Part shown: positions 53,201 through 64,000 of the stretch, piece after piece | Numbering within the stretch: position 1 is the stretch's first letter | Layout of the letters: each line of letters begins with the position of its first letter | Source: Ianthella basta | Taxonomy: Eukaryota; Porifera; Demospongiae; Verongiida; Ianthellidae | Length of the DNA: 64,000 bases | Assembly: GCA_964019415.1 (NCBI GenBank) | Contig: OZ025870.1 | Span: forward strand, 6,375,415-6,439,414 | Direction of reading: 5' to 3' | The notes under the pieces: model-generated | Told to the model about the DNA's origin: nothing | What the model saw: the letters and a program-made list of their open reading frames with translations, nothing else | The model's database searches: none | Position numbers and translations under genes: made by a program

Positions 53201-54553
53201 GGAAGACCATACAACACATGAATGCATTGCTGCAGAAACAAACTGTGCTCTCCATTCAGTACATACTCCGGAAGAGAAGGTGTTAACCAATCAAGTCAGG
53301 CTGGCTGAATAGCAGTGACAAAGTATAGCTACGCAGTAGCATGCACACATGATCCTTGTATGTACTGCTGCTCTAAGATACTATGTTTTACAATGCACAC
53401 AAGAGAATGACGTGGAAATGAGGACAGCTATATACATCTGAAACATACAGATAGCAATGAAAGCCTGGTGAGGTTTGCATGAAATTTGGCATTAAACCTC
53501 CAGGGCTGCCACCTCCCACCTCCCACCCACCCACCTCCACATGCATGTAAACTACCGTTTCTTTATTAGCTCTCACCATAATATTGTTCCAAATAGTTTG
53601 CAAACATGTATATGCAAACATGTATATGCAAACATGTATATGCAAACATGTATATAGTACTGCACACAAAACATACACACACACATGCATGGCTACACAT
53701 ACACACAATCACATATATTATATATGCAATGGCCTATAAACATGCATGCAGTGCCCGGTATAACTAAATAATGCATTGCAAAGGTACAAGCCAGTGCACC
53801 TACTGTATGTAGCTATGGATCTCAGTACACCATGGCCAAATCGGAAGAACACTCAAGTGCTGTCTGACTAGAGTCTGCTATGCTATGTAGCAGGGCTCGG
53901 TTGTTGCTAAAATGGAGCTACGTAAACTGCTTGCGTAAACTTACATGTGCTCAATGCTTAGTTCACTAGTGAACAATCGTTGCAAGACCACTGATAGTCA
54001 CGTAATGAGCACACATTGAAACACTTCAGCTGAGTTGTGCAAATAGCTAGTAAAGGTCTCTATGAGCATCACAATTAAAAGGGAGCACAACCGCAGTTTT
54101 CATATGACCTTCACACACAGCATGCATCATCGGCCAACAACGTACAGCTTTAAGTGACTTATCAAGATAGCCTGCTTGCATACACACAATAATGGCTTCA
54201 TATGCATCAATGTACATGTAGGAAGTTCTTTTCCAGCTGCAGCAGGCACACACAACTATACAAAATGACATTGTACTGCAATTGTGGGACAAAATACAAA
54301 TGTTCTAAGGCACAGCCGAATGAACACACACCAGTGGTATATGTTTCCAAAGCTCATAAATAATAATGTACATAAGTTACTGCAAAGAGTCACAGAACAA
54401 TGGAGACACACTTCAGAGCAGCCATTACAAGTTGATATATTATCACATATAATACATACATACATTAACTTATTGGAATAGTGACCATCAAACAGTAGTT
54501 AGTATTATAAATACAGGAATTCATAAGTTACTGATTAAACGTTACAGTAAGTG
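53201..54553. other. No gene; minisatellite
   Basis: Four 14-bp units GCAAACATGTATAT at 53600-53655. The rest is AT-rich. The end nearest 54553 is the 3' UTR side of the RhoGEF gene. Confidence 0.5.
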
Positions 54554-57500
54554 TCATGATACAAGGGATCCACTTTTGCCATTGTCATAAGTTAATACAT
54601 TACTTGATTCTGTGTCCAAAGATGGGTCATTCTCAGAGTCAGAATGGGATTGTTCACTCAATGTGTCAGCCGGATTTGTTTGGCTGTCAGCGTACGAAAT
54701 AAAACTGTCCACTGTATACACAGAAGCCCGGTTAGACTGGAAATTTGATTCTTCAATAATTGTTTGGGATGCATCATTTAGCAAGCCGTGAATGTCATGC
54801 ATCGAATCCTCTCTCGGTAAGGCCTTCAAATAGGAAGATGGTACATACCCCTTCTCACTTCCTTTTTGGACTAACCACCACTCACTGCACCCGAGCTGGT
54901 CATGTGGGGCAAGCAAAGTGACCAGATCTCCCTTGTCCACTGCTAGCTCAACCGAAGATTCCTCGGCCTCAAAGTCATAAATAACCTTCAAAGGGTGACC
55001 CTCTGTGAGCTCAGGAGGCTAATGGATGGAGAACGAGAAAGAATACAGAAATATAGTCAGTTTGGACTGATACAGTCGCTGTGTGGATTGGACAAATGCG
55101 TAAATCGCAGTGCAGAAATCAGTCAAAATACACTTCAGCTAATAAAGAAACTCTCGTGTACAGTGCATTACAGATACTCTAGCGACAGTCGATTGTCTAT
55201 GGATACATACATACGAGGGAAAGTTGGACCGTGACTGTCTGTAACAACGATTCTATTAATGATCCCGCAAATTATTCATTGTGTAGGGTGTCAGGAACCC
55301 CAGTACTCATTGATGGCTTACCATAGCAAGGCCACACAGATAGTAAAACTTATACTCTGTTGGTCAAGCGTCATATACGTATCACAGCAGCATTCATGTA
55401 GCACATTCCTGCACACTAACCTCAGGTGATAGCTCTGGAGAGGAGGCTGGCCAGTGAGTGTCTGTTGGGTTGGTGCTCCTTCGCTGTCGAAGAGGCCCAA
55501 TGAGTGAGGACATACCAATGCTCCGGACTTGGAGCAGGGAGCGCTGGCAAGCAATCATCAGGCGCTGTGAGTGCAGGTCTTGTATAGCACTGGACGATGT
55601 AACCTAGGATGGGTGGGTGGGTAGGGGGAACATGGTCAAGATATATGTACTTGCTGATTCAGCGTATGCCAGGAATATGAATTTTCACGATTAATTTTTG
55701 CAAAGCTTTGTTGAAGACTGCACTACCAAAAGGCCACTGCTAGCACAGCCCTTTAAGTCCCGCTCAGTCATGCATTCAAACTGCTCTGGCAATAACTGGT
55801 GGCAAGAAACGCTCCACAGGCAAACAGCATGCAAGTATGCATCTATTACTTATGCAAACATGGACACAGTATACACAGCAGCAGGCAAGACATTTCATAC
55901 GCATGAAGCAAAAACACATACATGTATATTGTTGAGGGTATGCAACATCATCGGAGGAGGCTTTAATACAACTGCATGTGTTCTAGTGCACTGCTAGCTA
56001 ACGTGGATGAGCTGGTAGCCTTTGGAGACTTTGGCCCCTAAGCCAAAGAATGGTGCATACAGTGATGCTGCAGTATGGGTTGAAATAATCACTGTCTCAC
56101 TTTCTCTAATGTGGCAATAGGGATTACGGTCAAAACGTGCACTCAATCTAACTTCATTGTCCAACTGCAGACATTCTCACACTCACAAGCTGTGGGTCCA
56201 TGACTTGCTTCTTCCAAATTTCCTTGCACCTCACATGGAATCGGTGCTGAGCACCACAAAAAACTCGCAACAAGTGGACCAGCATTTGTTGCATGTGAGC
56301 TCGAAACAAGGGCAGGTCTTCGAGTAACTGCTGATTCAGTGCAGAGTATGTGCGTTTCGCAAGCTTCCTGTCATCTTTCAAGGAACTAATCTTCTCTGAC
56401 TCTTTGGCTCTCTCCAGCTCATGATTGACGTGGTCATAGTCCAGTAGTTTCTGGTCCCTCTTGTGAATGAGGAAGGCAGGCTCCTGGAAGCAGGACAGGG
56501 TGGCTCTGAGGGGCTCCATTACATAGGTGTCTGCGTAATTGCCCTACAAGAGAAAGATAAGATGTGGCCACGACTAAAGAAACTATGCAGTAAAGCAAAA
56601 TGGCACATACAGTGTGTGACAACATAATGTTAACGTCCTGTTATATTTCTATCCATTCTATGGTCCGTACTACGATAATGGTCATTTTATTCTACAAAAC
56701 GCTAATACTATACGTACGTATTGTCACATGGTGTAGGTGATTACAGTCAAGGCAGTAAAAGCCCTGGGTAGTGCATGAGCCATTTCAATTGGCACTGATC
56801 AATGGCATCATATCATGCACATGACATTGTTTGCTTAGTTGAGTGATCCTCTGATTCACAGATCCCTAAACAAATAAATGAGCAGCACAGTACCCACATG
56901 CTCTGGTCTTCTTCAGGGTGAAAATGTTTGCCCTGAAGAAGACTAGAGCATCTGGTCAAAACGTCGGCAAGGTCTCAAACCCTGTATTTATCAAGTTGGC
57001 AATTGGAAAATTAACCCGTCTCATGCCTAAGTCAGCTGAGAAGCCCTCACTTCACAGTACACACAGTTCCTGCAACATATTCCACTTATCAGATCACTTA
57101 CGTGTGACCGAATTTCCAACTGCAGTCCTGAGTAAACTGCCTCCCCATACCGTGCTAATTGCCGTGGCGGCCGGTCAGCACAGTACTCTACCATGGTCAC
57201 TGTCATTCGCTGATGGATGTCAAACACTTCCTATAAATTAAAAGGTGTGAGGAGAACAGTACAGAAAGTGGCTAGCACAGACATACGCACTACATCATGT
57301 ATACGAACAGTGGCAAACTAGTAGAGGAAATTAGTACAGCAGAAAAAAAAGTCCCTACAAATGTAAATCTCAATATATTACGGGCATTATCTTAAATCTC
57401 GGCAGTATTTCAAACTCTACCTTAATCTCCTTCAGCCAAGCCTGTACCCCTCTCTGAAAGGACCTCAACATCTCTTGGAGGTCAAGGAACCTCTGACGCT

Positions 57501-59832
57501 CATCTTCAAATCTGCTATCAACCGTCTGTGAGAGTTGAAAACCATGGGATATGTCACCATCACTTTAAACAAGCTTCCATACTTTGTGTTCAATGTATGT
57601 ATGTACCACCGATTGCAGTTACACAAACATCCCTTGCATGTCTAATCAAAAATGCATTGAGTAGTAAAAATCACCAATGGCTCAACTAGTCTCGTAAATT
57701 AGGAATTGATGATTTCTGGATAAGGCATGTGGCTGTTCACCTTCTTTGCAATGTCACTGCAAGCACTCTATGTATTAATACTGCATGATTTGCTTCTTGC
57801 TAAAAGTCTAACATAACTATGCAGCTGACGCCATGTGCATCTTTAAGAAACAGAACATATTAAAACATCACCATATCAAGACCATGCACAGCTCATGGAT
57901 ATGGCAATGGCCCAAGTGGGGGAGGGGGGGGCATTAACAGAAAACTGAGCGAAGAACCCACAACCCCAAACAGCAGCTGCACATGACCAGTGCAGGTCAC
58001 ATGAGGCAAAGGAGTGGCCAGGTCACCCTGGAATGTTATCAATTACCAATAGTACAAACAAACAATGAATACCATTTGATGAGAATCCCAGAAGTGGAAA
58101 TATACTACAGGCAAACATACAGTACATGGTAAGTACATTCCGCTAACCTTCATCCTGAGTCCTGCAAACTGAGTCATTGCAGTGATAAACCGGTCCATCT
58201 TCTTGGACATGGCATGCTTCATATTCACCTTGCTGATATTCATGGTCTTGCTGGATGGGTCAGTGTACCTCTCAACTATAGGACAGTTGTGTATGGCAGA
58301 GAAGCAAGAATGTGGAAGAGTGGAAGAACATTTGACAAGCAGAAGCAAAAATAAATACTGTAAGAACATAAAAGTGTAGTACTGATTCAAATCACTAAAG
58401 CTCACCAAGTTCTTTCCTTCTTTTGGCCTCATTGATGGCATCAGCAACCTCTTTCATGTTGCCCTCTGCTTTCTGCACATCAGCCAAGTCTGCATGAGAC
58501 TCTTCTGTCTCCTGCAAACAATAAGAGAATGACACTGAAGTGCACCATAGAACAGAAGTACACATTGACCACTACATATGATTTTTAGTATGATGCAGTT
58601 GGAGCTTCACGTCACGTTTGCACATTTCTCTTCATCACAAAGAGCATGTTCACACTGTTGTGCCTAAAGCGTACTGACCTTCCTCAGCTGAGTTAGGAGG
58701 AGGTGGTATCTCATGATCCTCTGAACTGGTTTAATGAGCATAGAGCCGAGGTCCCACGAGACAGTCTTGCAGCGCACCATCTCCATGCACTCTTGCAGCT
58801 TGGTAACAGTAGCGGGGTCTTCCTCATACTGTGGGGCATTGGGGGAGAGGGGAAACGGGAAACAGGTGGGGTAGAAGGAAGGTTGTCGTACTGAACAAGG
58901 TGGGAGAATATACAAACAATGAAGTTGAGGTAAGAGAATACAATACAACAGCCCTGGCAATATCCAGCCAACTACTGTAACATATACTAAAAGGTGCTGC
59001 TGTAGAGGCCCATGGCTAATGACTATACAGTACAAGGAATAGCACAGGCAAGATGAGTACAAGATGAGTGTATGTGAGCGTGGATGCATATGATTATATG
59101 GTAATGTATGTGTGCACACCTTTCTGAGCGCCAAGGTGGCGAGGTTGTAGTTTTTGCAGTAAATAGTGTATACCTCTAGTAGCTCTTTTGACATACGCAC
59201 AAACACACTCCCAATCTGCTCCCTCTCCTCCTCCATTGCAGCAAGGAGCTCCTCACTTATCTGACACACCTCATCAATGTTGCCAAACAGCACATCGCAT
59301 TCAATGCCATCACACTGCAGATATGCAAGGGAAAATGCATGGGGGATAAATTAACAAAATGAGAAAACGGAACACACAACTACATACATACATACTACCA
59401 GAACAGAGTGCAAAAGCCCATCCAATGCAGTTGCATATTCAAACCACCCGCAAATAATAATCCGGGGGACTTTAAATATACAGCTCTGTTAGGGCATAGA
59501 GTAAATGTCTTTTCCTCACTACTCCGGGGCCATAGTATTGGTGCCGAGGTAAAACACCTACCTATGTAGATACTCCTAGTACAGTAGATACAAAATGCTA
59601 TAATACTAGTGTATAGCAATCTTACTCACATCCTGCAGAAATGGTATGACGTGGTCTCGCAACACTGTAACGTCTTTATGATATTCCTTCTCTGTTTCAA
59701 TCATTTCTTGAATGACCTTTCCTCTCACAGGCACTTTGGGTGTCTTCTTGTCACTCTGCGGAGGGGCAGGGGGTTCCGGTACAGCAGGGGAGCGGGCAGA
59801 GACAGGGACAGCTTGGATACGGGCTTTGTCAG
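54554..59832 (-). CDS. Tuba/DNMBP- or ARHGEF37/38-like RhoGEF: DH, BAR, SH3 (5' incomplete)
   Basis: A Dbl-family exchange factor for Rho GTPases (Cdc42 for Tuba) coupled to a membrane-binding BAR domain and an adaptor SH3. Ten exons on the minus strand: 59832-59630, 59314-59120, 58828-58679, 58511-58406, 58275-58148, 57525-57421, 57230-57102, 56543-56187, 55603-55421 and 55018-54554. All have GT-AG borders and continuous phase, about 672 residues. A Pro-rich linker (SPAVPEPPAPPQS) precedes the DH domain, which starts KVIQEMIETEKEYHKDVTVL and ends LGSMLIKPVQRIMRYHLLLT. The BAR region spans exons 4-8 (MSKKMDRFITAMTQFAGL, LERAKESEKISSLKDDRKL, ALNQQLLEDLPLFRAHM). A Ser-rich linker leads to SH3 (KVIYDFEAEESSVELAV, EWWLVQKGSEKGYVPSSYL) and an acidic Ser-rich tail. 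No PH domain, as usual for this family. The first exon here starts in phase 1, so an upstream exon is missing. Confidence 0.92.
56898..56968 (+). ncRNA. Hammerhead-like Penelope signature, inverted pair, in RhoGEF intron
   Basis: CCCTGAAGAAG, stem GACTAGA/TCTGGTC with loop GCA, then AAAACGTC (56931-56966) follows the hammerhead layout CUGANGA-stem II-GAAAC-GUC with substitutions in both core boxes. The first part is repeated inverted just before it (GCTCTGGTCTTCTTCAGGG at about 56900). Probably a fragment of Penelope-like long terminal repeats; catalysis unlikely. Confidence 0.4.
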
Positions 59833-61206
59833 CTGTGTGCCAGGGAAGGAGGGGCCGGAGGGGTGTGAATACAATAGCACGCTATGAAATGATGGCATTT
59901 GCACATACCCCCATACGCCCATATCTAAGACACACATTCATAGTACAGCAAACATGGTCATGGAGTAGTGGTGCAACATATATGATACCGGTAACTATAG
60001 TACAAGGATACTACTTCACAGTTATGCACCACCACAGACTGCCACACCACACCAATGACAACCTGTCTGTTGGCATGCAACAAGCACAAGAGCACTCCAC
60101 TTGTGAATATCATCAATCTTGTAAAATGGATGCTGAACATGTAAAACTATAAACCAACTTCTGGGCAGTCCTGTACCAATGCATTCGTATGCAATACCAT
60201 TGCTCTGTAATACGCTGCATTTCATCAGTGTCCAAGACAGAACAAATCTTGTTTACAATTTATCATGACAATAATTATGTACATCACAATTACACCCCAG
60301 CAGTCACCCTAACTGAGCATGAATAGCTCAGCTTCCTCATACCTGATCAGCTACTCTCTGCACTTTGCAATTACTTGCATTATTAGATCAGCATAAACCC
60401 AAGGCAGACAGTTGCTAGGCAACCACTGTACATCCCACTCTAAATACCACAAGGCCATCCAGGGGGTCAAATTAATGAGATTCATGACTGTAACAGGACA
60501 TAAGGCTATTCATGGCTGCACTATAATACCAGACAAAGGAAAGAACATTTGTCTATGATAATACAGGTGAGGCTCACAACCAATGAGTAGTCTCCAGTAG
60601 CGACCGCTCTCCTTCCCTGCCTCTTGCACAATGAGGCAGGAGTGGGGGCTTGGCTCGAGACTAACCAATGAGTGCTGTTGAAGGGCACTCATCATAAGCA
60701 ATAGACTACACACTACCTGATCACATGACCACATGCAGCACAACGCACAACTACTGCCAATGTCTGCATGCACCAATTGTGAGCAGTTATGCCAGTAGTG
60801 ATATTGTGTAGGTGCACATGCATGCTGTATGTGCATTCACTTGGTACATGCTATGTATTAGCTATACCACACTCAAGTGTGATGCATAGGTGATGTCCAC
60901 CTGAGGTCGAAGGCCAAGGATGGAAATCACATAGGATCACATTTGAGTGTGATATATTACTAAAGTAATAATATATCACATTCAGTTTTAGTGTGAGAAA
61001 TAACATTTATCACACACCAGATCACCTGCTTGCTATGGTAACGTGATATATGACAGGTTATAGACCTAATTACAGTAATGCAATGGCATTTTATGGTAGA
61101 AATAGATTCCAACTACAATCCAGTGGCACCTGACCCTACTTTGAATAAAATATACGAGTACACAGTGAAACTCAACACACCTTTTAGGCTGCATGGCTGC
61201 TCTGGT
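59833..61206. other. Upstream of RhoGEF: no confident exon; hairpin
   Basis: Near 60948-60985 GTGATATATTACT...AGTAATAATATATCAC is an inverted repeat set among several ATCACACT motifs, probably a small MITE. GAGGCAGGAGTGGGGGC at about 60632 resembles the reverse complement of a segment near 13050. Confidence 0.35.
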
Positions 61207-61282
<76 letters not shown>

Positions 61283-61339
61283 CACACACACACGCACACA
61301 CACACACGCGCACGCACACACACACACACACACACACAT

Positions 61340-61386
<47 letters not shown>
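61207..61386. repeat. (CA)n microsatellite, compound
   Basis: About 180 bp of CA with CG and TG interruptions near the middle. Confidence 0.95.
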
Positions 61387-61387
<1 letters not shown>

Positions 61388-64000
61388 GCATGCACAGCTA
61401 CAAGCAGGAAATGCTGCGCTCATGTACACACACAGTTATCTACCTCATGCTACACAAATGTAGCACAACCCACGATTACACAACGCGTACCATGCAACGC
61501 CATTACTGTAGCATTATATGACAATTATTCTACCAGCTCAGCACTGTACACACAAATAATATGCTGTATCCTAGTAGTGTTAGAGCTACAGTTGATTTAC
61601 AGTGTGAACTGCTGTGCTGGCATACTTCACAAACTCACCCAGTCTAGCGTGCAAGACCCTTCTCCTAACTGTCTGCTTGACTAGGTCCACTATCTAAGTG
61701 CCCCTGGGCAGAGAGGGTCTAGCTTGCTAGACTAGAACTAACCTTACACAAACAGCATGGTACCATAATTATGTAGTATCACGGAGCCTACACTATATGC
61801 TACAAGAACGTTACTGTTCTTTGGATGTATGGCAACTACAGGTACGGGTCATTTATGATCAGAAGCATAAGAGATTCTATATTAACGTATAATAAGTGTG
61901 GCACCAATGCAAGTAGCTGAGGGCATAGCAAACACTGTGTATGAACTGTACGAGCAAGCATGAAAGAAGTGCTAACTGTGTGCACATTCTTGCTAAACAA
62001 CTTCTTCCGGAGGTGTGACATGCAAGTGTGTGATATGCACAACATCAACACCTATGTATGTTACAAAGACACTACAATGGGGACAAAGCTCTCAACAGTG
62101 ACTGCCCGCCAACCTGACGCCACAGCCACTTCAGGATTAACCCAACACCCCAGGTCAATGCTACTGGGAGGGCTGTAATCAATTACTTCCTCTACAGGAT
62201 GGAGACAGTGTGTCTGTAGCAAACAACTCCTGACATGACCACAGTGGACTATGAGCTGGGTTCACTCCCACCACATGGGGAGGTCACAGTGTGTAATGGA
62301 AGTCTAATTAAGTAGTTGCAGGGTAGGTTTTCAATGCGGGGCCAAGAAGGATTCAGGAAGACTGACCACTCACATGTAAACAACAAGTAAATGAAGCATG
62401 GCATAATGATTCTACTAGGGCATACATTAACATGCAAGCGGCCTCTCTGAAGCTACAATACACATAAAGGACAAACAGCATAAGAAGAAATATAGCCAAA
62501 TACTTTGAATACTACTGTTTCTGCAGATTGTAGTTATCTAAAAGGTTTGCACACCTGCAGACAGAGTTAGTCATATCACAGTGTCATTCTAATCCTAGGC
62601 TGACTTGCTAGACTCTGCGAGAAGTTGGCAAACAGAGGCCAATGTTACACATACTGTACCCATTGAAAGGGCCAAATATACCTTCACACACACGTATACA
62701 CAAACGGAACTGATTGTTGGACATTTACTAGTTGAAGCAACAAAATGTGACATTGCACTGGGTTAAACTCATTCTATGCTCACCATGTTAGATAATCTAT
62801 TAAAAGATCAAACACTTCTACTCATGCAAATTGCAAATGGTGTATATACTTAGACGTAGACAGGACAAGAGCACTTGTTGGACTGCACCACTTATCAAGG
62901 GACCCGCAGTGAACCCTAACATACTGTAAGCTAACGTCTACACACATTGTGTGTGGCACATGTGTGTATGCTAATGGCAGAGCATTAAGTTGAAGATGTA
63001 GAGCTTGTGTGGATGCAGGTGTGCATGTCCTTGCACATATGTACGTACACACACACACATCATCGTGGTGCAGTACCACTGTATGAGGCATAAGTACATG
63101 TACAGTATACAACAAACCAAAGCTACTTATACACATGACTAGCATATTCATGTGGGCCCAAACTTAACAGTACTCCTTTACACAATCAAGGGCGCGATTG
63201 TGTGAACTACACATACTCGTGATTATGCTATAACTTAGTAACTGACGTACCCAACGCATGATTAATTCAGTTAGTAACTCAATCATACATGACTTGCGCA
63301 AACCAGTCATACAATCCACAACCGAACTTGGTCAGACTAAGCCTGTTACACATAACATCCCTACATAGAGGTGCTACCACACTCTGACATACAGTAAGAG
63401 GTTAACAGAGCTACAATGTGGTGAGAGGAACTATCCCGTGCAACATATGTATTCCTTACAAAGTTCTCAGTCTAATTCAACTACATTATGCACACAAACA
63501 ACTACACCAATTTACCTCTAGCTCGCTGATCACAAACACAGGCTGAGGCCTACCAAACACCATCCAAGCCTCTCTTGAGCCCACCTGGTGGAGGCTACCA
63601 GAGACTAGAAGCCGTCAATTATCCCTTGGGAGTCAATGTCTACACAATCTTCTGGGTAGCTTAAGGGAGGGCACCTGTGCCAACACTTCTAATGTCTAGT
63701 GAGCATAAACTTCCATATGTGTTCAAAGCTTTGCTGGATGTTAACGTTCATTAATCTCATAAGTTAGCAGAAATTTGTGAAAGGAATCCTCATACTGTCA
63801 TTGGACATTAAGGGGATACAAGGGCTTTGCGAAAATCCAGAGGCAAGGGGTATTTGCAAAATATATGTCACGCAAAAACTGTATGCATTTGGCACCAGCT
63901 TTACATGAGAGTAGGCAGGTGCATTTAGTGTTGTAGTGCTTAACTGAATGCCGCACTAGAGGCTCAGCTTGCCATGTACCTTCCAACATAAAGTGGAACA
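61387..64000. other. No confident gene; two weak exon candidates
   Basis: On the minus strand, a segment about 62177-62080 after an ACAG reads PPSSIDLGCWVNPEVAVASG and on, before GTAGTG. Another about 63594-63519 reads EAWMVFGRPQPVFVISELE before GTAAAT. Either could be an upstream exon of the RhoGEF or of another minus-strand gene. Neither contains a recognisable domain. Confidence 0.25.

Noticed and set aside
53595-53655. Regulatory operator array (four 14-bp units)
   Set aside because: Simple minisatellite far from any promoter; no other support.

Overview
The window is eukaryotic nuclear DNA, most likely from a demosponge. Coding exons are small and split by GT-AG introns, and intergenic DNA is AT-rich and full of simple repeats. 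The best lineage marker is a single-exon short-chain collagen with the C-terminal domain known from freshwater-sponge spongin-type collagens. The rest of the gene content (a Roco/COR-type GTPase with a CARD, a DH-BAR-SH3 RhoGEF, GALT, and Ty3/gypsy, MULE-like, hAT-like, pogo-like and LINE relics) fits an early-branching animal. I cannot name the species.

Layout. 1-5554: minus-strand Ty3/gypsy element cut by the window start (gag, zinc knuckle plus protease, then integrase with no reverse transcriptase between them, a Gmr1-like order). Its 5' LTR is split by a 3.08-kb MULE-like DNA transposon (2269-5351) with 42-bp identical inverted repeats, an 8-bp target duplication and a broken transposase/ULP1-protease/PHD-finger gene. 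6314-12834: minus-strand GALT, three 5' exons; the long second intron holds an apparently complete, recent Ty3/gypsy element on the plus strand (7363-11717, identical 179-bp LTRs, GCATG target duplication, one gag-pol frame). 14597-14952: inverted-repeat element enclosing a tRNA-like sequence. 16956-19813: minus-strand GTPase/COR/CARD gene, 5' end not found. 21-25 kb: decayed repeats.

25-36.5 kb: nine in-frame candidate microexons (18-39 nt) on the minus strand, six of them inside a tandem segmental duplication with about 4.2-kb spacing. Their phase matches the acceptor of the GTPase exon, so they may be alternatively used linker exons of that gene. 36.5-42 kb: almost no recognisable genes. 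42.7-50.4 kb: short-chain collagen cluster with one intact gene (47377-48894), a 5'-broken copy (42744-43575) and a promoter/signal-peptide fragment (about 50200-50400), with LINE relics and a pogo-like MITE between. 54554-59832: minus-strand Tuba/ARHGEF37/38-type RhoGEF (DH, BAR, SH3), ten exons resolved, 5' end beyond what I could resolve. 59.8-64 kb: repeats and intergenic sequence.

The cellular genes are functionally unrelated: galactose metabolism, innate-immune-type signalling, extracellular matrix and Cdc42/membrane remodelling. No operon-like logic is visible. The main story of the window is nested transposition and local exon and gene duplication.
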